Assembly: GCA_018287875.1 (NCBI GenBank)
Contig: JAGVVL010000002.1
Span: 3,720,001 to 3,784,000 of the forward strand
Direction of reading: 5' to 3'
DNA: 64,000 nt
Source of the DNA: Nigrospora sphaerica
Taxonomy: Eukaryota > Ascomycota > Sordariomycetes > Amphisphaeriales > Apiosporaceae
Position numbers and translations under genes: made by a program. Each line of letters starts with the position of its first letter. Position 1 is the stretch's first letter. Below the pieces are notes generated by a model, which was given only the letters and a program-made list of their open reading frames with translations, made no database searches and had not been told where the DNA came from. Below are positions 22,618 through 32,584 of this stretch, one piece after another.

Positions 22618-23913
22618 ATGCGTTTCTCCACTGTTGCCGCGACTACGCTCGCCGCCGGCGCTTCGGCGGCCTCGAGCGGCCAGGCCTACATGGGCTTCAA
22701 CTCGGGCGCCGTCAAGACGGACCAGTCGGCCAAGTTCAAGGCCGACTGGCTCCAGGAGTTCAAGACGGCCCAGGGCCTCAAGGGCGCCCCCGGCAAGTTC
22801 AACGCCGTCCGTCTCTACACCAACGTCCAGTCCTACTCCAAGGACACCCCCATCGAGGCCTTCGAGGCCGCCATCGAGACCCAGACGTACATCCTGCTCG
22901 GCATCTGGACCTCGGGCGTCACCAGCATCGACAACGAGCTGAGTGCCCTCCAGAAGGCCATTGACAAGTACGGCAGCAAGTTCACCGACCTTGTCATCGG
23001 TATCTCCATCGGTAGCGAGGACCTGTACCGCGTCTCGGCCACCGGTGTCGCCAACAAGTCGGGCCCCGGCAACGGCCCCCAGGAGATCGTTAAGTTCATC
23101 AACGACTACAAGAAGGCCTTCGGCAAGGGCCCCCTGGCCGGCGCCCCCATCGGCCACGTCGACACCTGGGACGTCTGGCCCAACGCCACCAACAAGGCCG
23201 TCATCGACGCCGTCGACTGGATTGGCCTCGACGAGTACCCCTACTACGAGAACGGCAAGGGCAACAGCATCAAGAACGCCGGCAAGCTCTTCGACTCGGC
23301 CTTTAACAAGGCCAAGGCCGCCGTTGGCGACAAGCCCCTCTGGGTGACGGAGACTGGCTGGCCCACCGACGGCCCCGACTGGGACGAGGCCGTCCCCAGC
23401 GTCGAGAACGCCAAGTACTACTGGGACGAGGTCGGCTGCCGTCAACTGTTCAACAAGGTCCCCACCTTCTGGTACAACCTTCGCGACTCCAACGGCGAGA
23501 ACAAGCAGACCTTTGCTATTACCAAGGATCTCAGCACCACCCCCAAGTTCGACCTGAGCTGCCCCACCAAGTTCGACACCCCCTCGGGCGATTCGTCCTC
23601 GAGCTCTGCCTCCCCTTCGGCCACCAAGTCTAGCAGTGCTTCGGCCACCCAGTCGGGCTCCGCCTCCTCCACCTCGGGCTCGGGCTCCGGCTCGGGCTCC
23701 GGCTCGGGCTCTGGTTCGGACTCGGGCTCCGGCTCGGGCTCGGGCTCGGACTCCGGCTCGGGCTCGGGCTCCGGCTCCGGCTCGGGCTCCGGCTCTGCTG
23801 GCGGTTCCACGTCCACCAACACCCCCGTCGCTGCTTCTGCCGGCAAGAACCTGGTCTCGGCTGCCGCCGCCGCCGTCCTGGCCATCGCCGTCGGTGCCGC
23901 TACCCTCTGGTAA
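22618..23913 (+). CDS. GPI-anchored glucan endo-1,3-beta-glucosidase, GH17 (EglC-like)
   Basis: Secreted wall enzyme that cleaves beta-1,3-glucan. Single exon, 431 aa. Start chosen at [17 protein letters not shown], a signal peptide, with context catcaccATGC; the frame is open further upstream but nothing there resembles the family. The GH17 barrel spans about residues 20-315, with the proton donor in [11 protein letters not shown] (Glu134) and the nucleophile in [11 protein letters not shown] (Glu245). After residue ~320 comes a Ser-rich and then nearly pure Ser-Gly tail (about 350-400) encoded by GGCTCS hexamers. A hydrophobic C-terminus ([19 protein letters not shown]) completes a GPI signal. 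Codon use is strongly biased to C-ending codons, suggesting high expression. An AATAAA-like element lies near 24086. Confidence 0.95.
   Translation: MRFSTVAATTLAAGASAASSGQAYMGFNSGAVKTDQSAKFKADWLQEFKTAQGLKGAPGKFNAVRLYTNVQSYSKDTPIEAFEAAIETQTYILLGIWTSGVTSIDNELSALQKAIDKYGSKFTDLVIGISIGSEDLYRVSATGVANKSGPGNGPQEIVKFINDYKKAFGKGPLAGAPIGHVDTWDVWPNATNKAVIDAVDWIGLDEYPYYENGKGNSIKNAGKLFDSAFNKAKAAVGDKPLWVTETGWPTDGPDWDEAVPSVENAKYYWDEVGCRQLFNKVPTFWYNLRDSNGENKQTFAITKDLSTTPKFDLSCPTKFDTPSGDSSSSSASPSATKSSSASATQSGSASSTSGSGSGSGSGSGSGSDSGSGSGSGSDSGSGSGSGSGSGSGSAGGSTSTNTPVAASAGKNLVSAAAAAVLAIAVGAATLW
23671..23805 (+). repeat. GGCTCS hexanucleotide repeat encoding Ser-Gly
   Basis: Tandem GGCTCG/GGCTCC hexamers with a few TCGGAC variants, in frame within the GH17 gene. 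They encode (Ser-Gly)n with occasional Asp. Such tracts change length by slippage without breaking the frame. Confidence 0.85.
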
Positions 23914-24200
23914 GCGAACCAATCCGCTCTCTGCCACTTCGGGAAGTGGGTTTTGAGCCACCGGCTTGTAATTTACTCTCGTCGTCCGGTTCACAACCTT
24001 GGTTTTCTCGGCAAAGCGTGGATAGGCCCGGCACACTTGGTGCTGCTTCAAACTTGGCGTGAGCACACTTGGCAATGCTCCTTTTAATAAAATCGATCCA
24101 CATACGCTCGCAACCTGTTACTTGTGATTATATATAACGATGTGGCTTGAAGGGAGAGGCTGTCGGCCCATGAGCCTTGCCGATCTCCCCGGATTCGCAT

Positions 24201-24833
24201 TCAGACCACCCAGCCGCCGTCGACGGGAAGGTTCTGCCCGGTCACAATGGACGAGTAATCACTCAGCATGAGCAAAATGGGCCTGGCCTGCTCATATGCC
24301 TCGGAGACCCTCTTCTGAATGAACTGGTTGATCAAGTCGGGTACCGGGGCTTCATCGGCTTCGAGATAATGCACCGTCTTATCCCTCGTGGCGGTCCGGG
24401 TAAGGTCGCTACCCCCCGTAAGCCGACCCCCACACATGATTCCACTTGGGGCCCTTGTGGGATGATAAGAGGGAAAGGCGGCGAAGAGCAACGAACTTAC
24501 GGGCTGACGGCATTGGTCCAGATGCCCTTGGGGCCATACTCCTTGGCGGCCAACTTGGTGAGGCCGAGAACGCTGTGCTTGGCGGCGGCGTACTATTAGT
24601 GTCCAGAGTCAGTATTTTCCTCGAGCAGGTGTCGGCGGAGCGTATTTCGGGACACTTTTTAAGGTTGAAACGACGGGGAGGCCAAGAATAACGGGGAGTC
24701 GGACGGGAAGGTGTTGGTGTGCCGAAAGGGGGGGTGAGGGGGCAAAACACGATGTTTACAAGACGACACGAGCGAATAATGGGAAACTTACGTCAACGGC
24801 TGCCTCGCCCGTCACGTCCACGGCGGTGGCCAT
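24201..24833 (-). pseudogene. Truncated short-chain dehydrogenase/reductase remnant
   Basis: Three conserved blocks of an SDR remain: 24833-24792 (MATAVDVTGEAAVD, the end of strand beta-3), 24592-24501 (YAAAKHSVLGLTKLAAKEYG, carrying the Tyr-x3-Lys active site) and 24444-24201 (ends SDYSSIVTGQNLPVDGGWVV). Plausible GT-AG introns join them in frame to 125 codons. The glycine-rich cofactor loop, the NNAG block and the catalytic Ser are all absent, and the sequence before 24833 does not continue the fold. Classical SDRs are about 250 aa, so only the second half survives. It is probably a decaying or internally deleted gene. A short expressed protein is possible but would not be a normal enzyme. 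Confidence 0.7.
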
Positions 24834-24840
24834 GTCGGTG

Positions 24841-25538
24841 CGTGCTCGCGGGGTTCAGACGAGGACAGCTAACTGCCTTCCTACGAGGAATGCAAGACAT
24901 CCCATGGGCCACGTCTTCGCACCGAGTACCGGGGAACTGACGCGAACAGTTTACGGATGATGGGATACTCTTTGTGTGCCCGGCTTGTTCCAAAAGAAGA
25001 GAACACAGAGTAAATGGATGATGTTGAGTGAATGCGAGCAGTGACGCATTGACATCCAGATAGGGCTGAAAACCAGTTTATAGTCGAGCCGTTGACCAAT
25101 CACGTCGTTTGCTGCGAGCCCATCCCCAGACAATGAAAACTATGAATTCTCGAAAGACGGACTGAGCCAGATTGCGCTTTTGATGGTATTCAATTTCCCT
25201 GGTATATTTCAAGCGTCACGCGATGTAAACCTGTGAATACGACCCTTTGGTGAACAGAGTGGCAGAACGGCCAGCACTCGGGTGTATGGTCACTTCGTAC
25301 AGGGCCGGCTTGGTGAAGGGTTACTGTGGGAATTGACCCTGAATCCCTTCAATGGACATCTTTGTAGAATGCATGACATCTTGCGCGGTCCCAAGTATAT
25401 ATACATACATACAGAGAGATACAGGAAGAGAGACGGTCTTCTCCGCAAGAACGAAAAGATCAACACCACCCTTACAACCCGATTTTCTTCCTCTCTCTCT
25501 CTCTTCCTGCTCCCATACCACCCGCCAAGGTACCCGAA
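24841..25538. other. Gene-free region between SDR remnant and secreted-protein gene
   Basis: About 700 bp, noticeably AT-richer from 24950 to 25400. No coding block was recognised, including the missing N-terminal half of the SDR. A TATA-like element lies near its right end. Confidence 0.35.
25396..25403 (+). promoter_or_regulatory. TATA-like element upstream of secreted-protein gene
   Basis: TATATATA followed by ACATACAT, 136 bp before the ATG at 25539, with a CT-rich leader in between. The position fits a core promoter plus leader. This is inference from sequence only. Confidence 0.35.
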
Positions 25539-26300
25539 ATGCACACCCTCGCCCTCGCCGTTGTCCTCGCGGCCGTCGCGGGCGTCGGCGGCCTGGCGCG
25601 GGCCGCGTGCTCCGTGACGGCCGACGTGGCGCTGACCTTCTACGGCGGCGCCGACAACGACCCGGCGGGCAGCGACGGCACGGCGTACGACTGCGGCGGC
25701 CGCAGCCGGCACGCGCGCCGACCCGCTGACGGCGGCCACGGCGCCGGGCGAATACGGCGCGTGCGAGCTCGTCTACACGCCCTACCTTCGGAAGTACCTG
25801 CGCATGGAGGACACGTGCGCCCAGTGCGGTGAGTTTGTATCCCTCGCCTTTCCGCGGCGATCAGCGGTACGGTGGAGGGGTCAATACGCGAGATGCGTGG
25901 GCGGACGGAGAAATGGGCGACTGACGCCTTTCTTTTTTTTTCTCTTTTTTTTTAACATCGCCACAGCGACGGATTGGCACAACGGCAAGAAGCACGTTGA
26001 CGTTTGGACGGGCTCCCTCGGGGACGACGGCCAGGCACAGATCGGCTGCGAGAACGCCCTCACCCCCGAGGCGAGCCAGGTCGTGATCCGCGATCCGGCC
26101 CCCGACCTACCCGTGGACAGTGAGTGTTCGCCAAGCCCTTTTCCCAAAACGCGAAGAGGAAAAATGAGAAGAAGGGGGGAAAGGAGACAGCAGAGAGGGA
26201 CGTGAACTGACGGCGTCCCGCAGCCACCCCCCTCTGGACCGGCAGAACTTGCAACACGAAGAACGTGTACAAGGACAGCAAACCCAGGGACTACTGCTAG
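25539..26300 (+). pseudogene. Secreted cysteine-containing protein gene with a frameshift in exon 1
   Basis: The signal peptide (MHTLALAVVLAAVAGVGGLA) is followed by ACSVTADVALTFYGGADNDP. The frame then goes wrong between about 25690 and 25707; the family-like sequence resumes one frame over with RADPLTAATAPGEYGACE and YTPYLRKYLRMEDTCAQC. Exons 25539-25828, 25967-26119 and 26224-26300 carry clean GT-AG introns and continue with DWHNGKKHVDVWTGSLGDD, IGCENALTPEA and a last exon ending KDSKPRDYC. Summed exon length is 520 nt, one more than a multiple of three, consistent with one extra base. I recall similar small secreted proteins of filamentous fungi (starting ACSVTADVALTFYG) but no function. 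It is either a recent loss-of-function or a sequencing error. Confidence 0.7.
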
Positions 26301-26448
26301 TTCTATGGCCGCCCCGGCGGTTACCGACCAATGGCGGGTTTCAACGGTCTTGTGGCGGGGCCTTAGGCGTGCATCTTTTCTTCCAGGGCAGAAAGGAAGG
26401 TGAGGATAGTGGTAGACCGGGTGTACCCGCCTTACTCGGGCAATGGTA

Positions 26449-27471
26449 GGAGACGAGGCTAAAAGTCTTACGCCGTGCATGGTATTCATTGACGAGATTG
26501 ATGCCATTGCCGGAAAGCGCGAAAAGGCCTAGATATAGATAGAGAAAGCACATTGAGGCCGGGCCAGGGCTCTTACCGAAGCCTTGATCAAGGGTTTACA
26601 CAAGTATAAGTTAGGCCTCGGTAGCCCAGTTCATAGCTTGGAACACAGCGCGCTTTTCCCTTCCTTTAACACACTACTACGCCCAGGTGCAGTACTTTAC
26701 GCTCATTTCCGTGACTGTTTTGAGCTTCTTTTACTTTCCTATGTTGAGGACCATCTTGATCAACGGTGTCCTCACTTGATTGACCTTTGGGATCGACCTC
26801 ACGACCGTGTCTTTCCACCAGACGCCCTACAGTTTGGGGTTTCTTGGTTCCAGCATTGTGGCCCAGCTTCTCACCTGCATGGACGAGCTGACCTTGGATC
26901 GGACGGGGGGCAAGCTCGTCGTCACTATTGCCGCAACCAATCGGCCCGACAGCATTGACGCGGCGCTATGTCGTGCAGGCCGCTTCAACAGGGAGATCAA
27001 CCTCGGCGTACCGGACGAGATGGCACGCACCGAAATCCTGAAAGCCCTGACCAGAAAGCATAAGCTGGCGGACGACGTCGACTTGTCGGCCCTTGCTAAG
27101 CTGACGCCAGGTTACGTTGGGGCAGACCTTCGTGATGCTGTGTCCATTGCCGCCAGAGATGCGGTTACGGACTCGATAATGCAAGAGGTAAAAATGGCCA
27201 TGAAGGAGACGTCACCGCCTAGCGACGGCTACCGAATCTCACCCGGGATGCAAGAGGCTATGCATATACTTGAGACAATGAAGGCCATGGCAAAGCAAGA
27301 CAGCGACGGACCCGGCGACGAACTCTTCATCAAGCAGCAGGACTTTATCAATGCCATTGCCAAAGTGCAGCCGTCGGCCAAACGCGAAGGCTTCAGTACC
27401 ATCCCGGACACAACATGGGCCCAGGTCGGTGCTCTGGAGAGCGTTCGGAACGAGCTCAACCTCGCCATTTA
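26449..27471 (+). pseudogene. Fragment of a RIX7/NVL-like AAA ATPase
   Basis: RIX7 is a tandem AAA ATPase for 60S ribosome biogenesis. Here only part of the first AAA domain remains. A block near 26456-26528 reads DEAKSLTPCMVFIDEIDAI (Walker B) and stops after KREKA. After about 300 bp of unrelated or scrambled sequence the homology resumes near 26851 with IVAQLLTCMDELTLDRTGG, IAATNRPDSIDAALCRAGRF and TPGYVGADLRDAVS, and runs into the inter-domain linker (GFSTIPDTTWAQVGALESVR). It ends at a stop at 27470. Walker A, the N-terminus and the whole second AAA domain are missing, so this is a gene relic. The 3' break adjoins a transposase relic almost directly. Confidence 0.75.
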
Positions 27472-27473
27472 AA

Positions 27474-28578
27474 GGAACCGCTCCACAGCATCGCCAAGCC
27501 CTCACTGAGGAGCAGGAGCGCCAGCTTGTGGCGTGGGTGTTGCTCCAAGGGCAACTTGGCTGGCTCCAACTCACGGCCGCTTTCGTCTCTTCGCCCAGTC
27601 CATCTTCGCCACCTCTGGAAGCAGCCAACGCCTTGGAAAACGCTGGCGTCTTCGGTTCTTCAAGCGCTGGCCGCAGGTGAAGACGCTGGTGTCCACTGGC
27701 ATGGATTTCCAGCGCCTCAACGGCGCCTCTCGCGCTAATATCGAGGAGTTCTTCGACAGGCTGGCCCACGAAAACATTGCCAGGATTCCCCCAGAGCACA
27801 CCTAGAACTTCGATGAGATAGACGCTCAGATTAGCCTTAGAGACTGCTCCTTCGTCATCGGACCTGCCACTATGAGCCAGATCTTCGCTATGGATACGCC
27901 TCAAGGCGAGTGGACGAACTCTCTAGAAGCAATCTCTGCCGCTGGCCGCGCGCTACCTCCGCTGGTGATTTTCAAGGGCAAGGCAGTTCAATAACAGTGG
28001 TTCACCGCCCAGATCGACGAGCCAGACTTCGAAAACTGGTTTTTTGAGGCCTCACAGGCTGGCTGGACCAGCAATTCAATTGCGCTGCGCTAGCTAAGGC
28101 AGATCTTTCTACCTCTAACTGTTCCAGAGGACTCTGGCCAGTGGCGGCACCTCATCCTCGACGGCCACGCCAGCCACTACACTGAGGACTTCATGATGAG
28201 CTGCTTCGAGGCGAAGGTCTAGGTTAAATTTTTGCCAGCTCATACATCTCAAGTACTGCAGCCGTTGGATCTCGGCCCTTTCTCAGTGCTGAAGTGCGCC
28301 TATCGGAAGTATCTGCGCGACGCCTGCCTTACTAGCCTGACATTGACTCCAAAGAAGCTGTCAGAGTGCGTGCGTGAGATCTCTAAAAGGGACCGGGCGA
28401 AGAGGACCGGGCGAAGGGGACCGGGAGGACTAAAGGACTGGACATTTAAGGAGGACTGGGGACCCGAAAGAAGGAGAGGGGACCCAGGGATCATTAAATC
28501 GTTTATTGAGCCCTATACACTAGGGAACGAAGAGAAGCCCCCTTATCCCTCCGCATATCGACTCCTACCCCTCTGACA
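27474..28578 (+). mobile_element. Degenerate pogo/Fot1-type (Tc1-mariner superfamily) transposase
   Basis: A transposase relic. The CENP-B-type DNA-binding part is visible as ALTEEQERQLVAWVLLQGQ in one frame and LGKRWRLRFFKRWPQVKTL in another, so at least one frameshift lies near 27550. The DDE part is in a single frame from 27533 to 28576: NFDEIDAQ with the first Asp, PQGEWTNSLEAISAAGRALP, VIFKGKA, the second Asp in LILDGHASHYTEDF, and FLPAHTSQVLQPLDLGPFS. Four in-frame stops interrupt it at 27803, 27992, 28091 and 28220, so it is inactive. No terminal inverted repeats were found by eye. The GACCGGGCGAAG unit repeats about three times at 28391-28430. Confidence 0.85.
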
Positions 28579-28680
28579 CCCACCCCGCCGTAAACCCAAC
28601 CTATTTCCTTTCCCGTCCTCAACGAAGGTGTGAAAATTACCGTCTCATCCCGCTTCTTCCCCCGCTCCCCTCCATTACCC

Positions 28681-29307
28681 TCACCGACTGCCCAGCTCGC
28701 TCCAGATGGCCGTGGGCCAAAGGCGCGCCAAGCGGACGATGACGACCTCGTCGTCGGCGTACTCGCCGCAGTCGTCGTCTCCGTTGGTCCCGGGCAGCAG
28801 GCCGCGCGGGTAGCACTCCCAGGCCCAGTAGTCGAGGGTGCGGTCGCTGCGGCGCTTGAAGTTCTGCCAGCACCCCTTGCACATGCGCACCTGGATCAGC
28901 CGCGGCTCGCCCCGCCCCCGCAGCGACACCGAGATCTGCCCCGTGTCGAACTCGGCCGTCTCGGGGCACCGCCGCGGCTGCCGCCGCCGTCGCCGCCGGG
29001 GCCCCGGCTGCTGCTGCCGCGGCTGGTCCCGGTCACCCCGCCGCCGGCCGCCCTCGCCGCCATCGTCGTCGTCGTTGTCGTGGTATTCGTTGTCGGTGGG
29101 CGGCGGCGACTCGGCGTTGTTGGCGGCGGCGGTGCTCTTTTCGTCGCCGCCGCCGTCGTCGCCGTGGTCCTTGTTGTCTTCCCTAATTCTGGTTTCGCTA
29201 CCGTTGCCGCTGCCGCCGCCGCTCCATCCGCAGTCCCTCAGGCCTTGGGAAGAGTAGTTGTTGTGGTGTCCGCCATCGCATTCGCAGGGATGGACGACGG
29301 CCGGCAT
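28681..29307 (-). CDS. Unassigned protein, acidic and Arg-rich with a C-terminal Cys-containing block
   Basis: Single minus-strand frame of 208 aa. The N-terminus has Cys/His (HPCECDGGHH), then Gly/Ser-rich and Asp-rich stretches (NDDDDGGEGGRRRGDRD) and an Arg-rich patch (PGPRRRRRRQPRRCPE). The last ~90 residues look more like a folded segment: FDTGQISVSLRGRGEPRLI, RMCKGCWQNFKRRSDRTLD and YWAWECYPRGLLPG. GC-rich triplets make the other strand open too, so coding is uncertain. I prefer the minus strand because its C-terminal part has varied, protein-like composition. No function can be assigned. It lies directly beside the transposon relic. Confidence 0.4.
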   Translation of the reverse strand: MPAVVHPCECDGGHHNNYSSQGLRDCGWSGGGSGNGSETRIREDNKDHGDDGGGDEKSTAAANNAESPPPTDNEYHDNDDDDGGEGGRRRGDRDQPRQQQPGPRRRRRRQPRRCPETAEFDTGQISVSLRGRGEPRLIQVRMCKGCWQNFKRRSDRTLDYWAWECYPRGLLPGTNGDDDCGEYADDEVVIVRLARLWPTAIWSELGSR

Positions 29308-30382
29308 ATAGGATGGTAATTCTTTGGTTTTTGGTTCTTTACGCGTTTGGCTCTTGTCTTTCGTTTTTAACTTATCTCGAGCAACAAGGGGAGCCAGAGA
29401 TGCTGTCTATGGTCGAGGTAATACGATGATGGGCCTGTAGCAGTGAGGTGAAATGACTCAGTACGTTGCTTTTTTTTTTCCAGACGAGGGTGGACGGGAT
29501 ATCAGAAAAAGGGAGAGCAACAGAACAAAAACACGCCGAAAAGGCACTACATGGCTTTAAATAACCTTCCTAGAACAGCAATGGAAACATCAAGAACGCT
29601 CGCTGGGCCTCTTCGGGACGGATGGGAGACATTCGATTTTTTTTTAAAGTACAGGTGTAGAGAAAACGGGGGCTTGGACGTCCACTCCAGGCAGACACGC
29701 CTCGGGGGAAGGACGAGGAAACGGGCCTTAAATAGGCGACAGGGCCACGATGGCCCGCCAGTCGCCACGTCCTCTCGGGACGGCGTGGAAAGAAGGCGAC
29801 GTGTCTTGATATCACCTGACTGTCCTTGATAATGCGGTTTGATCGCGTACGAGTATGGGAGGGTTGCCGTTGTTGATATAGACTTGCCACGCCACTAGCT
29901 CGTTCCGCAATTGGGCTATACACTTCCTGCTAGTTCGACCGTGGCGATAGTGCGCACTTCGCGATGCACGTCGAACTTTCTGGTTGGCTCCCCCGCATCA
30001 ACGATTGACAGTTCCACTAAAGTATCCACGAATCACGTTCTTGGAAAGTCGGAACTCGAACCACCACCATCCCGTACTGTCTGTGCCCCGGTACGGTAAC
30101 CCCGGAGAGAGTAAAAGCCATGAGGCCCGGATGGTACCGACAACTTTCTTCTGTTGTACGAGTCTATACGACTAGCAACCCCGAAAAAGCTGCGCCACGC
30201 GGCGCGCGCCAAATATATGCAAGTGAACTTTACGAGTATCCAAGCCCTCCCCCCACCCGCTGCCGCCACCATCATTGTCGACCCCTACGAGCAAAGGGCT
30301 TTGTTGATTGATGTTCAACAAAGCAGGACGCATTTGGTGTCATAATCCGCGCGTGCACGGCCAGAACGTTGGCCAGCCCGCC
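29308..30382. other. Gene-free region between unassigned ORF and LCB3-like gene
   Basis: 1.07 kb with poly-T tracts at about 29469-29479 and 29637-29644 and no supported gene. It probably includes the 3' UTR of the LCB3-like gene and the upstream region of the ORF at 29307. Confidence 0.4.
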
Positions 30383-32483
30383 TTACCTGTGACCCAGCCC
30401 CAAGTGATTAAACATTATGGGCCCAACATCCACAGCCAACAATGCAATGCCTACAGCGCGTGTCAGTGTACCCTTTCCCGCCGTACGAGTGGGTGAAGGT
30501 GGCCTGGGAGGGGCAGGGGTAGGGAAGGTCGGCACGTGAAGGGCTGATCAGTGCGTCCGGGTCACGCCATCCGTCGCCTGCAGCCTCGGAGACCACGTGG
30601 CGCAAGCAGTTCCGACCATGCCGACACTTGTGGGCTCCCGTGGATTTCCGGCCGACCGAAAAACATCCGGAAACGAAGCCGTCCGCTATGACTTACCCGT
30701 ATAAACCACCAACTTGGTCACAACCTCAACGTCGTACCTCACCCGCGGCTTGATGAGCTGGGCGAAGACCTCCTTTTCCCCCAGCTCATCCTGTCTCTCA
30801 ATATACGCCATCGGGTCCTCGCCCTTCTCCTCGGCCGGCGTGATGAGGACGGTGCCCTCTCCCATCAGACGCTCGAAATCACTGGGCCGTGCCCCGCTGA
30901 TGCCACTGCTCCTGGCAGCCGTCGACTCCTCGTGTGGCGCCGCCCGCGTCGGGCTTATGCCCCGTAGGCTCGTGATGCTGTCCTTGCTGCGTAGGTTCCG
31001 GCTGGCGTTGCTCGAAATGCTCTCCCTACGCTTTCGTTCGCGATAGGCCAACGTCTCGTATGCGTCGGCAGCGCTCTGCGGGCCGATGCTGACGGACCTA
31101 CCGCGGCCGCCCTTCCGGATGTTGTTGACGAAGTTGGGGAAATCCGTGACGCTGGGCATGACGTTGTCTACCCGCAACCGCAGAGGAATGTTCTTGTACT
31201 CGGAGGCCGGCATGAAGAAGCGGCGCGGCAGGGCAAGACCCCAAGTCTCGATGACGCGGAAGACATGCGGCAGCCCGCGGAGCAACGCGGGCTTGGCCGC
31301 CTCGCGCCACGCAAAGACGGCGAGGACGCCCACGATGATGCGCAGAATCACGCGAGGCCAGCCGAGAGCTTCCAGGTCGAAGGGGATGAGCGAGTAGGGA
31401 GAGCGCGCAAAGTGCCAGGTGCCGAACTCGACGCCAATCATGACGCCCGCGAAGGCCACACTGTCGTCGAAGCAGGGGCAGTCATCGGCCGGCTCGGGGT
31501 GCACGCGCACGAGGGCGATGATGAAGAGTGCCACGACTAGCACGGCCGACGAGGTGCGCTCGTGGAGGAAGGCCTCGAGGGGCGGTCCGTAGTAGAACTC
31601 AACGAGCGAGATGATGGCCCCCATGATGGATCCTATTACCACGTCGAGGAAGCCGTGCATGCCGCAGTAGAGGCGGCCGAAGATGATGCTGACGGCGTAA
31701 AAGTAGGACAGCGCCTCGAGAGCCATTTTGGTCGTCTGCTCCATGGCGTTGTCGGGGGAGCGGAGCAGCAGGATGGCATACACGGCCACGGAGACGGCAT
31801 TGGCCGAATGAGTCGAGGGGAACCCATACTCGAGGGCCGCCGAGCCCGACATGGTAATACGCTGAAGAGGCGGCGAGAGCGGCCGCGGCAGGGAAAAGAG
31901 ATCCTTGATGAAGCCGGTGAAGAAGACACCGCAGGCGAGAATGTGCACGAGCCTGCAGCAACTGTCAGCAGCCAGCACGACGGCGCCCTCTCCTCGCAGG
32001 TGCGGGCGCGGGCAGACATGGTGAGTCGTGGTAGAACGCACCCTTTCCCAAACGACTCGAAGCCGCACCAGAACATGATGGGCAGGCCGATCATGAAGAA
32101 GGTATGGGTACCCAAGTTGGCGGTGATGGCGAAGTAGCTATCGAGCGCCGGCGTGCGCAGCGTGTCTTGGAGCCACGCGAGGTAGGGCGTCTCCCACCGG
32201 ATCAAGGGCAGGGCCCATTGCCGCAGGGCGTAGCGCCATTTCGGCAGGGCGCGTTTGTCTGGCGAGAAGCACGCGATGTCAGCAACGGTGTGGCCAGGGC
32301 GGCGCGGCCGTCGAAGGGGGGGGGAGGGGGAGGGCGCGCGCGCGCGCCACGGGCTTTATTTCGCGGACGCGGGGCGACGGGCACGGCGACGTACAGTGGT
32401 CCAGACTCCTCAGTCCGGCGTCGATGACGGGCGGCGCCTCGGCGCCCTCGTCGTTGTGCACGATGGTGGGGATTTTCACGCTG

Positions 32484-32521
<38 letters not shown>

Positions 32522-32584
32522 GGCTGTGGCCGTCGTCGTGGGCTCGGCGCTCACTGCGACGCCATTGGCGTGCGCCGAAGCCAT
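30383..32584 (-). CDS. LCB3: Long-chain base (sphingoid) 1-phosphate phosphatase, PAP2 family
   Basis: Endoplasmic-reticulum enzyme that dephosphorylates sphingoid base phosphates. Four exons, 32584-32395, 32258-32042, 31952-30697 and 30450-30383, give 576 aa. The PAP2 triad is present: KDLFSLPRP (K152, R159, P160), PSTHS (181-185) and GRLYCGMHGFLD (R229, H235, D239). Multiple hydrophobic helices surround them, and a Ser/Arg-rich cytosolic region follows about residue 340. The last intron is long (246 nt), and the final exon adds GIALLAVDVGPIMFNHLGL, which matches the hydrophobic end usual for fungal Lcb3. Reading through that donor would give a stop after YTGKS. The N-terminus has a poly-Thr run. 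It diverges from the FabG-like gene. Confidence 0.92.
32484..32521 (-). repeat. Triplet repeat encoding poly-Thr in LCB3
   Basis: About twelve consecutive GTC/CGT-type triplets on the plus strand, read as ACG Thr codons on the minus strand near residues 21-35 of the phosphatase. A slippage-prone tract outside the catalytic domain. Confidence 0.85.

Noticed and set aside
30030..30090. Possible tRNA T-arm (GGTTCGAGTTCC on the minus strand)
   Set aside because: No matching A box or foldable acceptor stem within tRNA distance.
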